Positions 8,683 through 17,104 of a stretch of 30,229 nucleotides of DNA are shown here, one piece after another (position 1 is the first letter of the stretch; every line of letters begins with the position of its first letter). This DNA comes from Peptacetobacter sp900539645 (lineage in GTDB: Bacteria; Bacillota; Clostridia; Peptostreptococcales; Peptostreptococcaceae), in the NCBI RefSeq assembly GCF_047807365.1, contig NZ_JBLOUI010000030.1:1-30229 (forward strand), in the 5' to 3' direction. Made by a program: the position numbers and the translations under genes. The notes beneath the pieces were generated by a model. The model saw only the letters and a list, made by a program, of their open reading frames with translations. It did not search any database and was not told the DNA's origin.

Positions 8683-10006
8683 GCAAATCACCACCAATCA
8701 CTTCAACGCATCCACCTAATTTTTCAAAGTCCTCAAAAAATCTTGGATACGATTTAGAAATACACTCAGCGTCTTTTATAACTATCTCTTCCTCACAAAT
8801 TGTAGACGCTATAGAAAGCATCATACAAATTCTATGATCCTTGTGGCTCCAAACCTCGCAGCCACCCTTTAACTTCTTATTTCCATTTCCATGTATTATA
8901 AGAGAGTCTTCTCTTTCTTCTATATTTGCACCTAGTTTTGAAAGCTCTTCATTTATCGCACTAAGTCTATCACATTCTTTAATTCTAAGCCTTTTTGCAT
9001 TGACAATCTCTGTCGTACCATTTGCAAATGCCGCACAAACAGAAAGAACAGGTATAATATCTGGACAATCTGTTGCATCTATAATAGTACTATTTAAAGA
9101 GTTTACCTTCATTTTTATATCGTCGCACTCGTCGTAAACTCTCTCGCAACCCATTCTCTCAAGGATGTTCACAGTAGCCTTATCTCCCTGAATTGAGCCT
9201 TTTCTCAGACCTTTTACATTCACATTGTTTCCAATGGCATCGGCACACAAGAAAAATGCTCCTTGAGAAAAATCTCCCTCTACTGTATACTCATTAGAAT
9301 CTGTATTTTCTCCTTTACACTTATACTTTTGATTGCCCTTTATCCTAAACTTTCTGTAGTTGTCATGCTCAATCTCTATCCCAAAATCCTTCAAACTTGC
9401 AAGAGTTATATCAATATAACTCTTAGATTCTATATTATCCAATATATTTACAACTGAATCCTCATCAAGCATTGACAGTGCAAATAACATCCCTGTTATA
9501 AACTGAGAACTAATATTTCCAGGAATATCATACTCTCCAGCACCTAGCTTTCCATCAATTTCTAGGTAATTCTCTCCTTTTTTGTACTTAACTCCATTCT
9601 TATCAAAAATATCATAATAAACATCTAAAGGTCTTTTCCCTAGATTTCCACTCATCTCAAATCTACACTTATATCCAAGTACCGCAGCTATAGGTATCAT
9701 AAACCTAAGAGTAGATCCAGACTCATTGCAGTCTATAACGTGTAAATCATTGTCAGTTTCTATTTCTTCTCCAGCATTTTTACGAATTCCTTCGATTTCT
9801 ATACTCATATCGCCAACTTTTGAAACTGCTCCAAAAGATTTCACCGCCTCAAGAGTTGCTTTTATATCATCAGATAATTCTATATTGTTTATAATACTTT
9901 TTCCTTTCGAAAGAGCTGCACAAATAAGCGCCCTGTGTGCAAAACTTTTTGACGGCGGAATTGTAAGCTCACCAGAAAGCTTTGACGGTTTTATCCTTAT
10001 ATCCAT
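8675..10006 (-). CDS. aroA: EPSP synthase (3-phosphoshikimate 1-carboxyvinyltransferase)
   Basis: Joins phosphoenolpyruvate to shikimate-3-phosphate, the sixth step of the shikimate pathway. The 443-residue protein shows IPPSKSFAHRALICAAL at the N-terminus (substrate-binding K and S), NESGSTLRFMIPI (the LxxxNSGTxxR region), GNLGKRPLD, SSQFITGMLFAL, and near the C-terminus RLRIKECDRLSAINEELSKLG and DHRICMMLSIA. These are standard EPSP synthase motifs. The start ATG follows GAGAGGA by a good distance. It is the first recognisable gene of the aromatic operon; the shikimate genes aroB, aroD, aroE and aroK are not in view, so they lie elsewhere. Confidence 0.96.
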   Translation of the reverse strand: MDIRIKPSKLSGELTIPPSKSFAHRALICAALSKGKSIINNIELSDDIKATLEAVKSFGAVSKVGDMSIEIEGIRKNAGEEIETDNDLHVIDCNESGSTLRFMIPIAAVLGYKCRFEMSGNLGKRPLDVYYDIFDKNGVKYKKGENYLEIDGKLGAGEYDIPGNISSQFITGMLFALSMLDEDSVVNILDNIESKSYIDITLASLKDFGIEIEHDNYRKFRIKGNQKYKCKGENTDSNEYTVEGDFSQGAFFLCADAIGNNVNVKGLRKGSIQGDKATVNILERMGCERVYDECDDIKMKVNSLNSTIIDATDCPDIIPVLSVCAAFANGTTEIVNAKRLRIKECDRLSAINEELSKLGANIEEREDSLIIHGNGNKKLKGGCEVWSHKDHRICMMLSIASTICEEEIVIKDAECISKSYPRFFEDFEKLGGCVEVIGGDLHE

Positions 10007-10101
10007 TAAAATTCCTCTCTTTTCTCTATTTCTTATAATTTAGTAATTTATACGATAATCATCAAATTAATTTCGTTATTTCACATCATTCTCTTTAAAA
10101 A

Positions 10102-11049
10102 CTATAACATTCCATTCTTTTTAAACAAATGTATACCAATTAATATTATTAAAATCATTATAACAATTGTAATAGGGTATCCATATTCCATACCAAGCTC
10201 TGGCATATACTTGAAGTTCATCCCGTATATACCTGTTATAATCGTAAGCGGTGCCGATATTGCAGTTAATATAGTCAGCTTTGTTATAAGTGAGTTTGTC
10301 TTTTCATTGACCTTTGAGTCGTAAATATCTAAAAGCTTATCTGCCAAATCTCTCGTCGAAATTGAAAACTCGTACAACTTATCTATACCAAAGTCTATCC
10401 CCTGCATATCGTTGTACTCCTCAAGCTCGACCTCTTTTAAAAACCTAACATCCTCGCTTACAGCATTGTCTGTTATATAAATAAGCGGTCTAATATTTTT
10501 AACAACCTTTCTCGCAATTGCCCTAACTTTATTAATCTCTTCAATGTGGCTACTGTTTGCATTGTCCATCATATCATCCTCAATATCTAATATCCTATCC
10601 TCTAACATCTCCAAAAACTCAAAACCATTCATTATATACTCTTTAATAATGTACTGATTTATTTTGTATAAGACGTATCTCGTACTCTTATCAGACTTAG
10701 TCTTATTCAAAATCAAATTTTTCATAAATTTATATATAAAGCTCTCCTCCTCAGCCACAGTGAGTATAAAATTATCGGCTGTGTATATATGAGCCTCAAA
10801 TTCTCTTATCTCTTCATCTACGTATTCGAGAGATCTTAAAGCTATAGAGTCAAAACTTTTATTTGGATTTATCCTGATAGAATTGTCAAAACTCATACAG
10901 TCGAAAAAGAAATCTTCATTTATCCCTAAAGTTTCCTTTATCTTACAAAACTCATCAACTTTTGACAGTATTACATAATCTCGCTGCGAGTCGTATCCTT
11001 CTTCAAATCCATCTAAAACTTTATTTTCCTGCAATTCCAATATCTTCAT
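10102..11049 (-). CDS. corA: CorA-family divalent metal ion transporter
   Basis: A 315-residue CorA-type magnesium/cobalt channel. The N-terminal cytoplasmic funnel (about 1-245) is helical and charged. Two C-terminal membrane helices follow: the first ends with the signature GIYGMNF (GMN at 276-278), then a short periplasmic loop MPELGMEYGYP and the second helix ITIVIMILIILIGIHLF. The lysine-rich tail KKNG is typical. The ATG at 11049 is eight bases after AGG; an in-frame GTG at 11058 would overlap the ribosome site. The gene diverges from the unknown plus-strand gene at 11248. Magnesium is the likely ion, by family. Confidence 0.93.
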   Translation of the reverse strand: MKILELQENKVLDGFEEGYDSQRDYVILSKVDEFCKIKETLGINEDFFFDCMSFDNSIRINPNKSFDSIALRSLEYVDEEIREFEAHIYTADNFILTVAEEESFIYKFMKNLILNKTKSDKSTRYVLYKINQYIIKEYIMNGFEFLEMLEDRILDIEDDMMDNANSSHIEEINKVRAIARKVVKNIRPLIYITDNAVSEDVRFLKEVELEEYNDMQGIDFGIDKLYEFSISTRDLADKLLDIYDSKVNEKTNSLITKLTILTAISAPLTIITGIYGMNFKYMPELGMEYGYPITIVIMILIILIGIHLFKKNGML

Positions 11050-11201
11050 CTCTCTCACCTACTTGTTTTTAATTTTAAAATTTTTTATTTATTATATCAA
11101 GTATACCATATTGAAGCCTATTACTGAAATTCGTTCTTCTTTTCATCTATTACATATGACAGTTTAACAAGTTTTTTTCAATTATTTTCACAAAAGTGTA
11201 G

Positions 11202-11239
11202 TATAATAAGAAATAAAATTGAAATTTTCTTAAGGAGTT
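11202..11239 (+). promoter_or_regulatory. Promoter -10 and ribosome site for the 11248 gene
   Basis: A perfect TATAAT is at 11202-11207 and a strong AAGGAG at 11232-11237, before the ATG at 11248. The -35 region is poor (no good TTGACA at 16-18 bases), so the assignment rests on the -10 and the position in the divergent corA intergenic region. Confidence 0.45.
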
Positions 11240-11247
11240 GATAAAAA

Positions 11248-11985
11248 ATGCTTACCCAGAGTGAAAAAAATATTCTTTCTTTTGTAAAACCGTTCGCTAT
11301 CGAGGACAGAAAGGTTTTAATGAGAGATAATTTTATAGATGAAAAGATAAAAAATATGAATATAGATGAAATAAGGGAAACTGTGCTTTCTCTAGGAGAA
11401 AAAGGATATTTATGTGCAAAGGAATTTATAACTGGAACTGTTATGATTATGGAAGTGTATCAAAAAGGTATTGAATACGACCAGCCAGCAGATGATTTAG
11501 GTACTATGCCAGAGTTTTCATTTAAAAGAGGAAACTTCGAAACAGAAGTAGAACAGAAAAAATATAAATACACAACACCTATAGAGCATATAAAACAGTA
11601 CAATGCTTTTGAAACTGAGGAAGATAAGAAAAAAGAAATTGAATATAAAAGACAGTACGAGTATAGAAAACCTGCAGAATACAAAAGACCAGAAAATACT
11701 GTAAATACTGTAAATTCTACTAATGCAGATGCTGCATCTTCTTATTATATAAATAAAAATACAGATTATTTAGATATAAAGAAGATGATTTTCGCTGATG
11801 AAAGAATTTCTGAATCAGATCAGAAAAAGCTATTAAAACTAATAACACTGATTGAAACTATGACAGAAAGCAACGTTCCTCTTCCAAAAGGGGCTTTTGT
11901 TGAATACGACGATGTTATCTGCAAATACAGCTGGATTACAGATGTTATAGGTAGAGTGCTTATGAATAAGTACTTCCTTGCTTAG
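11248..11985 (+). CDS. Unknown protein with possible N-terminal winged helix
   Basis: I do not recognise this 245-residue protein. The first 60 residues (SEKNILSFVKPF to LGEKGYL) have the helix spacing of a winged-helix or helical domain. The middle (about 85-165) is low-complexity and rich in K, E, Y and N, with a KYKYTTPIEHIKQYN stretch and two short repeats (YKRQYEYRKP and EYKRPEN), and is probably disordered. The C-terminal part (about 170-245) is predicted helical (DIKKMIFADERISESDQKKLLKLITLIETM), then an aromatic tail. No signal peptide or membrane segment is seen. It has its own TATAAT and AAGGAG signals and runs opposite to corA. Codon use resembles the neighbours, so it is probably native. 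Confidence 0.75.
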   Translation: MLTQSEKNILSFVKPFAIEDRKVLMRDNFIDEKIKNMNIDEIRETVLSLGEKGYLCAKEFITGTVMIMEVYQKGIEYDQPADDLGTMPEFSFKRGNFETEVEQKKYKYTTPIEHIKQYNAFETEEDKKKEIEYKRQYEYRKPAEYKRPENTVNTVNSTNADAASSYYINKNTDYLDIKKMIFADERISESDQKKLLKLITLIETMTESNVPLPKGAFVEYDDVICKYSWITDVIGRVLMNKYFLA

Positions 11986-12055
11986 TAGGATTTTATTATT
12001 TAGTTGTTTTAAATTGGCTTATTATATTATTGTTTAAATATTAGGAGGGGATTTT

Positions 12056-12172
12056 ATGAAAAAAGTATTACTAACTTTGATGAAAACTTTGGTTATTTTA
12101 ATGCTTGTAGTTGTAATGGTTCCTTCGTTTCTCATATTACTTTTAAATTATGATAAAAGTAGAATGAGATAA
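12056..12172 (+). CDS. Small 38-residue single-pass membrane protein
   Basis: A short ORF of 38 codons with a near-perfect ribosome site (AGGAGGGG at 12043-12050) placed six bases before the ATG. The product begins MKK, runs through a long hydrophobic stretch (about residues 4-30, rich in L, V, I and M) and ends with a charged tail NYDKSRMR. This is the pattern of a membrane-embedded small protein or an uncleaved signal anchor. It lies between the unknown gene and the oxidoreductase, 30 bases before the next ATG, so it is probably co-transcribed with one of them. No family is recognised. Confidence 0.6.
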   Translation: MKKVLLTLMKTLVILMLVVVMVPSFLILLLNYDKSRMR

Positions 12173-12202
12173 ATATTAATACCATTAAAAAGGAGTTTTT
12201 CT

Positions 12203-13177
12203 ATGAAAAGATATAATTGGGCAACTTTAGGATGCGGCGTTATTGCTAATCAGCTTGCAGAGGCGATGATTTCAAGAGGAGATAATCTCTACTCTGTCGC
12301 AAATCGTACTCACGAAAAAGCTTTAGAATTCGCTGCAAAATACGGAATTGAAAAAGTATACGATAAGATTGATGATGTTTTTGAGGATGAAAACGTGGAT
12401 ATTATCTACATCTCTACTCCTCACAATACTCATATAGAATATTTAAGAAAGGCTTTAAAAGCTGGTAAACACGTTCTTTGTGAGAAATCAATTACATTAA
12501 ACAGCGATGAATTAGATGAAGCTATTTCTCTTGCAGAGGAAAATCACGTCATTTTAGCTGAAGCTATGACAATTTTCCATATGCCAATTTACAAAGAGCT
12601 TAATAAGATAATAGAATCTGGAAAGCTTGGAGATTTAAAACTAATCCAGATGAATTTTGGAAGCTACAAAGAATACGATATGACTAATAGATTTTTCAAT
12701 AAAAATTTAGCAGGTGGTGCTATGCTAGACATCGGTGTATATGCACTTTCATTTGTTAGATGGTTTATGAGCTCAAGACCTATAGAAATTTTATCTCAGG
12801 TTAAATATGCTCCAACTGGTGTCGATGAACAGGCTAGTATTCTTCTAAAAAATAAGGAAGAAGAAATGGCTACAGTTATACTATCTCTTCACGCAAAACA
12901 GCCTAAACGTGGAACTATAGCGTTTGATAAGGGATATGTTGAGATTTTTGAATATCCTAGAGGTGAGGAAGCTGTTATCACATATACTGAGGATGGCAGC
13001 AAGGAAGTTATAAAATCTGGAAATACTTCAAACGCATTGTTATATGAGGTTGAAGATATGGAAAAGGCATTAAACGGAAATCCTGAAGTTATGCATCTAA
13101 ATTATACTAAAGATGTTATGGATATGATGACTGAAATAAGAAACGAATGGGGTATGAAATATCCTGAAGAAATGTAA
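12203..13177 (+). CDS. Gfo/Idh/MocA-family NAD(P)-dependent oxidoreductase
   Basis: A 324-residue dehydrogenase of the glucose-fructose oxidoreductase family. The N-terminal Rossmann fold starts WATLGCGVIANQLAEAM, and YISTPHNTHIEYLRKALKAGKHVLCEKS is the family signature (the usual EKP is EKS here). The C-terminal domain has GGAMLDIGVYALSFVRWFM, which holds the usual substrate-binding and catalytic region. The closest sub-type by pattern is the dihydrodiol or trans-1,2-dihydrobenzene-diol dehydrogenase-like set; the substrate is probably a sugar or polyol derivative. The start ATG follows AAGGAG. It is followed by a bidirectional terminator shared with ftsH. Confidence 0.9.
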   Translation: MKRYNWATLGCGVIANQLAEAMISRGDNLYSVANRTHEKALEFAAKYGIEKVYDKIDDVFEDENVDIIYISTPHNTHIEYLRKALKAGKHVLCEKSITLNSDELDEAISLAEENHVILAEAMTIFHMPIYKELNKIIESGKLGDLKLIQMNFGSYKEYDMTNRFFNKNLAGGAMLDIGVYALSFVRWFMSSRPIEILSQVKYAPTGVDEQASILLKNKEEEMATVILSLHAKQPKRGTIAFDKGYVEIFEYPRGEEAVITYTEDGSKEVIKSGNTSNALLYEVEDMEKALNGNPEVMHLNYTKDVMDMMTEIRNEWGMKYPEEM

Positions 13178-13303
13178 TAGTAGGGAAAGAGTATAACTGC
13201 TCTTTGCTCCAGCTTTATTTACTTGAAGCATTCAATTCTATGTCCTCCCCCCAATTAACCTCTGAAGGTTCATAAATTGTCAATATTATATATTTTTGAA
13301 ATT

Positions 13304-13353
13304 AAAAAGGATACTGTACAAACGTAAAAATAACGTCTATCAGTATCCTTTTT
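13304..13353. terminator. Bidirectional terminator between oxidoreductase and ftsH
   Basis: AAAAAGGATACTG pairs with CAGTATCCTTTTT, with A and T runs on both sides, between two convergent genes. This serves the plus-strand oxidoreductase and the minus-strand ftsH. Confidence 0.75.
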
Positions 13354-13373
13354 ATATGTTTTTATTTTGGATT

Positions 13374-15308
13374 TTAGTTTTCTTCTTTATTTAAATTTTC
13401 TTCTTTGTTTGTAGACACTTCCATTTCATTTACAGATACTTCTACTTCTTCTTTTTTTTCTTCTGTTTCTACTGGAGCTTTTGCTTTTTCTGGATCTTCA
13501 TTGTTTAGTATCCGCATGAATTCGTCTCCAGTTATTGTTTCTTTTTCAAGAAGGTAATCTGCTAATTCGTGAAGTTTGTCTATGTTGTCTTCAAGTATCT
13601 GAGTTGCTTTTTTATGGCAAGCTCCAACTAAAGCTATTACCTCTTTGTCTATTTTAGCTGCTGTTTCTGCTGAGCAAGCTAGTGAAGTATCTCCACCTAA
13701 GTACCGGTTGTTTAGAGTTTCAAGCGCAACCATTCCAAATTCTTCATTCATACCAAATCTAGTTATCATCGCTCTAGCTATTCTAGTAGCCTGTTCTATA
13801 TCATTTGATGCCCCTGATGTGCACATATTGAAGATTATTTCTTCAGCTGCACGACCACCTGTGAATGTTGTTATCTTATCTATTGCTTCTTCCTTAGACA
13901 TTAGCACTTTTTCGCCTTCTTCAACCTGCATTGTATATCCAAGTGCACCTGAAGTTCTTGGGATTATTGTTATCTTGTGAACTGGTGCTGAATGTTTATT
14001 GATTGCTGCAACAAGTGCATGACCAATTTCGTGGTATGCGATAATTTTCTTTTCTTTTGGACTTATAACTGCACCTTTTCTCTGGTATCCAGCGATTATT
14101 GTTTCAACAGCTTCTTCTAAGTCCATCTGTTCAACTTTCTTTCTACCATCTCTAACTGCTCTAAGTGCAGCTTCATTTACTATATTTGCTAGCTCTGCAC
14201 CAGATGCTCCTGATGTAGCTCTTGCAATTTCGTTGAAATCTATATTTGCATCGTATTTAACTGCTTTTGCGTGTACTTTAAGTATCGCTTCTCTACCATT
14301 TAAGTCTGGTAATTCAACAGGTACTCTTCTGTCAAATCTACCTGGTCTTAAAAGTGCTTTATCTAAACTTTCTGGTCTATTTGTAGCTGCAAGTATTACA
14401 ACTCCTACTCCACCATCAAATCCATCCATTTCGCTAAGTAACTGGTTTAGAGTCTGTTCTCTTTCATCATTTCCTCCCATACCATTAGCTCCATCTCTTT
14501 TCTTACCTATAGCATCTATTTCGTCGATGAATACTATACAAGGTGCTTTTTCCTTAGCCTGTTTGAATAAATCTCTAACCCTTGCAGCACCCATACCAAC
14601 AAACATCTCAATAAATTCAGATCCTGAAATTGAGAAGAATGGTACTCCTGCTTCACCTGCAACTGCTTTAGCAAGAAGTGTCTTACCTGTACCTGGAGGT
14701 CCAACTAAAAGCGCGCCCTTAGGCATCTGTGCACCTATTTCTCTATACTTAGCTGGGTTGTGAAGATAATCTACTATCTCAGTTAAAGCTTCCTTTGCTT
14801 CATCCTGACCAGCTACATCTTCAAATCTCTTTCCACTCTGTGCAGGTACGTAAACCTTTGCGTTTGACTTACCAAACTGCATAGAATTTCCACCCATCTT
14901 CTTAGAAAGGTTTCTCATCATTAAATTACCTAACATACCTAAAATTGCAAATGGCAATATCCAAGTAAGTAAGAAATTCATAAGTGGTGAATTTTCTCTA
15001 GGAATTTCTTTGCTGAACGATACATTTTTTGCATTTAATTTTTCAATTAACTCTGGATCGTTCATATTTCCTGTTACGTATATGTTTCTGTCGTCTTTTT
15101 TCTTAGGCTCTATAGATATTTTATCGTTGTCTAAGTTAACTGTTTTTATCTCGTTTTTGTCTAACATCTGCTCGAATTTGCTGTAAGTTATCTCAACAGT
15201 CTGTCTTTTCAGCATACTTGGAAATACAAGCACATTAAGAAGCATTACGAAAAGCATCATCATAGCATAATAATAGAAAATCGATCTTTTCGGTTTCTTT
15301 GGTTCCAT
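13374..15308 (-). CDS. ftsH: ATP-dependent zinc metalloprotease FtsH
   Basis: Membrane-anchored AAA+ protease that degrades misfolded membrane and regulatory proteins. The 644 residues show a first membrane segment (about 9-31), an extracytoplasmic domain, a second segment (about 109-130), the AAA domain and the peptidase domain. The AAA domain has Walker A GPPGTGKT (203-210), Walker B VFIDEIDAI (259-267) and the second region of homology TNRPESLDKALLRPGRFDR (309-327). The zinc site is HEIGH (426-430). The acidic, low-complexity C-terminus with repeated EEK and NKEEN is usual. The chosen ATG is six bases after GGAGGT; an ATG two codons upstream (15314) touches the ribosome site. The usual tilS or hpt neighbours are absent. 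Confidence 0.97.
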   Translation of the reverse strand: MEPKKPKRSIFYYYAMMMLFVMLLNVLVFPSMLKRQTVEITYSKFEQMLDKNEIKTVNLDNDKISIEPKKKDDRNIYVTGNMNDPELIEKLNAKNVSFSKEIPRENSPLMNFLLTWILPFAILGMLGNLMMRNLSKKMGGNSMQFGKSNAKVYVPAQSGKRFEDVAGQDEAKEALTEIVDYLHNPAKYREIGAQMPKGALLVGPPGTGKTLLAKAVAGEAGVPFFSISGSEFIEMFVGMGAARVRDLFKQAKEKAPCIVFIDEIDAIGKKRDGANGMGGNDEREQTLNQLLSEMDGFDGGVGVVILAATNRPESLDKALLRPGRFDRRVPVELPDLNGREAILKVHAKAVKYDANIDFNEIARATSGASGAELANIVNEAALRAVRDGRKKVEQMDLEEAVETIIAGYQRKGAVISPKEKKIIAYHEIGHALVAAINKHSAPVHKITIIPRTSGALGYTMQVEEGEKVLMSKEEAIDKITTFTGGRAAEEIIFNMCTSGASNDIEQATRIARAMITRFGMNEEFGMVALETLNNRYLGGDTSLACSAETAAKIDKEVIALVGACHKKATQILEDNIDKLHELADYLLEKETITGDEFMRILNNEDPEKAKAPVETEEKKEEVEVSVNEMEVSTNKEENLNKEEN

Positions 15309-15549
15309 CTCCATACCTCCATTTTTTTATTCCTAAGTTAATTAATACCCTAAACTTTTTAGGATAATCTAATTATCTTTATTTTTTGGTATTATTTTAT
15401 CAATCAAAATTATAAAAATTTATTTCTTTTTAGTAATAATTGAATTTTGATAAGTTTTATACCTGTTTTTACTATTTTTATGAAATATTATATCTTTATT
15501 TTATCATAACACACAATTCTTAATTATATCTTAACTTTTCTTAAAAAAG

Positions 15550-15584
15550 CAATAAAAAAAGCTACCGAGAAATTTCTCAGCAGC
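15550..15584 (-). terminator. Intrinsic terminator after the small membrane ORF
   Basis: On the minus strand, GCTGCTGAGAAA pairs with TTTCTCGGTAGC and is followed by a run of seven T. It lies directly after the 15593-15706 small gene and supports that gene being transcribed. Confidence 0.75.
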
Positions 15585-15592
15585 TTTTACTT

Positions 15593-15706
15593 TTATTTGA
15601 ATAAATTTCCTAACATGTTGAATATCATGATCGCATTAGCTAATAATCCAACTGCAATTAAGAACATAACTATTTTTAAAATAGCCGATTTCATACCCTC
15701 TTTCAT
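15593..15706 (-). CDS. Small 37-residue membrane protein
   Basis: A 37-codon ORF with a clean ribosome site (GGGAGGAAG, six bases before ATG) and its own terminator immediately downstream. The peptide starts MKEGMKS and then runs through one hydrophobic helix (about residues 9-33) containing IVMFLIAVGLLANAIMIF, ending with NLFK. The charged N-terminus and single helix fit a small membrane protein. It sits between ftsH and the 26-residue-repeat protein, both on the same strand. Small membrane peptides are known partners of FtsH in other bacteria, but nothing here shows that link; only proximity suggests it. Confidence 0.65.
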   Translation of the reverse strand: MKEGMKSAILKIVMFLIAVGLLANAIMIFNMLGNLFK

Positions 15707-15773
15707 AATCTTCCTCCCTAACATTTACTCTACTAAACGTTATCACGTTACGATTATGAAATCAAGTATTTTT

Positions 15774-16334
15774 TTATTTTCCCTCTAGCTCTAGTCTCAT
15801 TTTTTCCATTTCATACCACTCATACTTTCTCCAAGCGTATGAGTCTGGATCTATTCCATGTTCTAATCCAAGTCTAACCTGTTCCATCTGGTTAGCAAAA
15901 AGCTTTCTTTCTACATACGGAGAAATATCAACACCATTTTCAAGACCTTTTCTAATCTGTTCCATTACAGAAGTGTATATATTAGACTTAGCGTATTTAC
16001 TTATATCGACACCACTTTCAATACCCATTCTAATCTGTTCCATCTGGCTCCAGATAAACTTGTCTGTTGCATAAACAGAAACATCATATCCTGCTTCAAG
16101 TCCTCTTCTGATTTCGTACATCTGGTTAGAATCTAATCTATGATCTATATAGAAAGAAATATCTAATCCTTCTTTTAACCCCATTCTTATCTCATACATC
16201 TGTTCAAATTTGTATTCAGGCTTAGCATAAACATCGACGTCAATGCCTTCTTTTAAGCCTAAATCTATCTGATACAGCTGATCCCCATTAAACATATCTA
16301 AATGATAGTAATCTACTATTGTTTTTAATTCCAT
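15774..16334 (-). CDS. Protein of tandem 26-residue repeats
   Basis: The 186-residue protein is made almost wholly of about six tandem 26-residue repeats. The pattern is roughly QMEQIRxGLExGxDISxYAxxxxxxx, with MYEIR or MEQIR, GLE, the conserved G-x-D-I/V-S and Y-A positions. It ends in a half repeat (EMEKMRLELEGK). The repeats suggest an elongated alpha-solenoid or helical-hairpin fold used for binding. No signal peptide, membrane segment or enzyme motif is seen. The chosen ATG (MELK) is eight bases after GAGG; an in-frame GTG at 16343 would overlap that ribosome site. Similar repeats occur in clostridial proteins of unknown role. The function is unknown. Confidence 0.82.
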   Translation of the reverse strand: MELKTIVDYYHLDMFNGDQLYQIDLGLKEGIDVDVYAKPEYKFEQMYEIRMGLKEGLDISFYIDHRLDSNQMYEIRRGLEAGYDVSVYATDKFIWSQMEQIRMGIESGVDISKYAKSNIYTSVMEQIRKGLENGVDISPYVERKLFANQMEQVRLGLEHGIDPDSYAWRKYEWYEMEKMRLELEGK

Positions 16335-16487
16335 AACATACACCTCGTTATACTAATTTGTACTTCAAATTTTTAAATTTATTAATTATAGTATATCACA
16401 CTATTAACCCAATTTTATGTTGTTTTATTTTATGATTTAATAAAATTTTGTTTTTATAATAATTTTCTGAAAATTATATCTCTTCTG

Positions 16488-16516
16488 TTGAAAAATAAAT
16501 TTCACCGTACTATAAT
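16488..16516 (+). promoter_or_regulatory. Strong promoter for the 16557 gene
   Basis: TTGAAA at 16488-16493 and a perfect TATAAT at 16511-16516 are separated by 17 bases, placing the transcript start near 16523. A GAAAGG ribosome site follows at 16541-16546. The spacing and match are close to the sigma-A consensus. Confidence 0.75.
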
Positions 16517-16556
16517 ATAATTACAAATATAAAAATTTTTGAAAGGTCGTGATTTT

Positions 16557-17009
16557 ATGCGTAAAAATGATTCTAATGTGCTTCCTGATACTATTAGTGA
16601 TAAAATCAGAAAATCAGTATCATCAAGAGATTACGAGCTTGCAGACTACCAATATCAAAGAATCATGGAAAGCATTTACGATTTTGAACAGTATCTAGAC
16701 AAAGATAAAGAGGTAGCTCTATATCTTACAAACTTCGGTGAAAGCGTCCTTATGCACATAACTGATATTGGATACAGCAATCCATCACTTATCCACTACT
16801 TCGGATACGTAAATGGAAACTATGCTGAACTAATTCAACACGTTTCTCAAATCAATTTCTTAATTACATCAGCTCCAAAATTGGACGATGAAAAACCAGC
16901 AAGAAGAATAGGATTTAAAAACAACGTTGGAGAAGAATTCGTCGAACCTTCAAAAGAAGACTTAGAAGACTACGAAGAACTAATGAAAGAAAGTAGAACA
17001 AACTTCTAA
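16557..17009 (+). CDS. Conserved unknown protein (possibly DUF6173-like)
   Basis: A 150-residue soluble protein with no signal peptide or membrane segment. The central part (about 20-110) is a compact helical domain with LADYQYQRIMESIYDFEQYL, VALYLTNFGESVLMHITDIGYSN and ISQINFLI-type stretches. The C-terminal 25 residues are acidic. I recall similar proteins from clostridia under DUF6173, with low certainty and without a known function. The ATG at 16557 is chosen because the GAAAGG site lies 10 bases upstream; the in-frame TTG at 16539 would start inside it. A near-consensus promoter drives it on the plus strand, convergent with the LysR fragment. Confidence 0.75.
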   Translation: MRKNDSNVLPDTISDKIRKSVSSRDYELADYQYQRIMESIYDFEQYLDKDKEVALYLTNFGESVLMHITDIGYSNPSLIHYFGYVNGNYAELIQHVSQINFLITSAPKLDDEKPARRIGFKNNVGEEFVEPSKEDLEDYEELMKESRTNF

Positions 17010-17058
17010 AATAATATAGCTAATAAAATTTAATACAATAAAATAATTCAACAAAAAT

Positions 17059-17083
17059 AGGCTGTTACAATTTGTAGCAGCCT
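17059..17083. terminator. Bidirectional terminator
   Basis: AGGCTGTTAC pairs with GTAGCAGCCT around a five-base loop, with A-rich left and T-rich right flanks. It lies between the convergent genes at 16557-17009 and 17105-17785. Confidence 0.75.
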
Positions 17084-17104
17084 GTTTTAACATTCTTTTC
17101 TAAC

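Noticed and set aside
13186..13205. Hairpin AAAGAG/CTCTTT after the oxidoreductase gene
   Set aside because: Short, AT-rich stem with no T run; the stronger terminator at 13304-13353 explains termination.
15774..16334. Regular 78-base DNA periodicity resembling a CRISPR array
   Set aside because: The periodicity comes from a protein repeat in one open frame; repeat units are diverged in DNA and have no identical repeat/spacer pattern.
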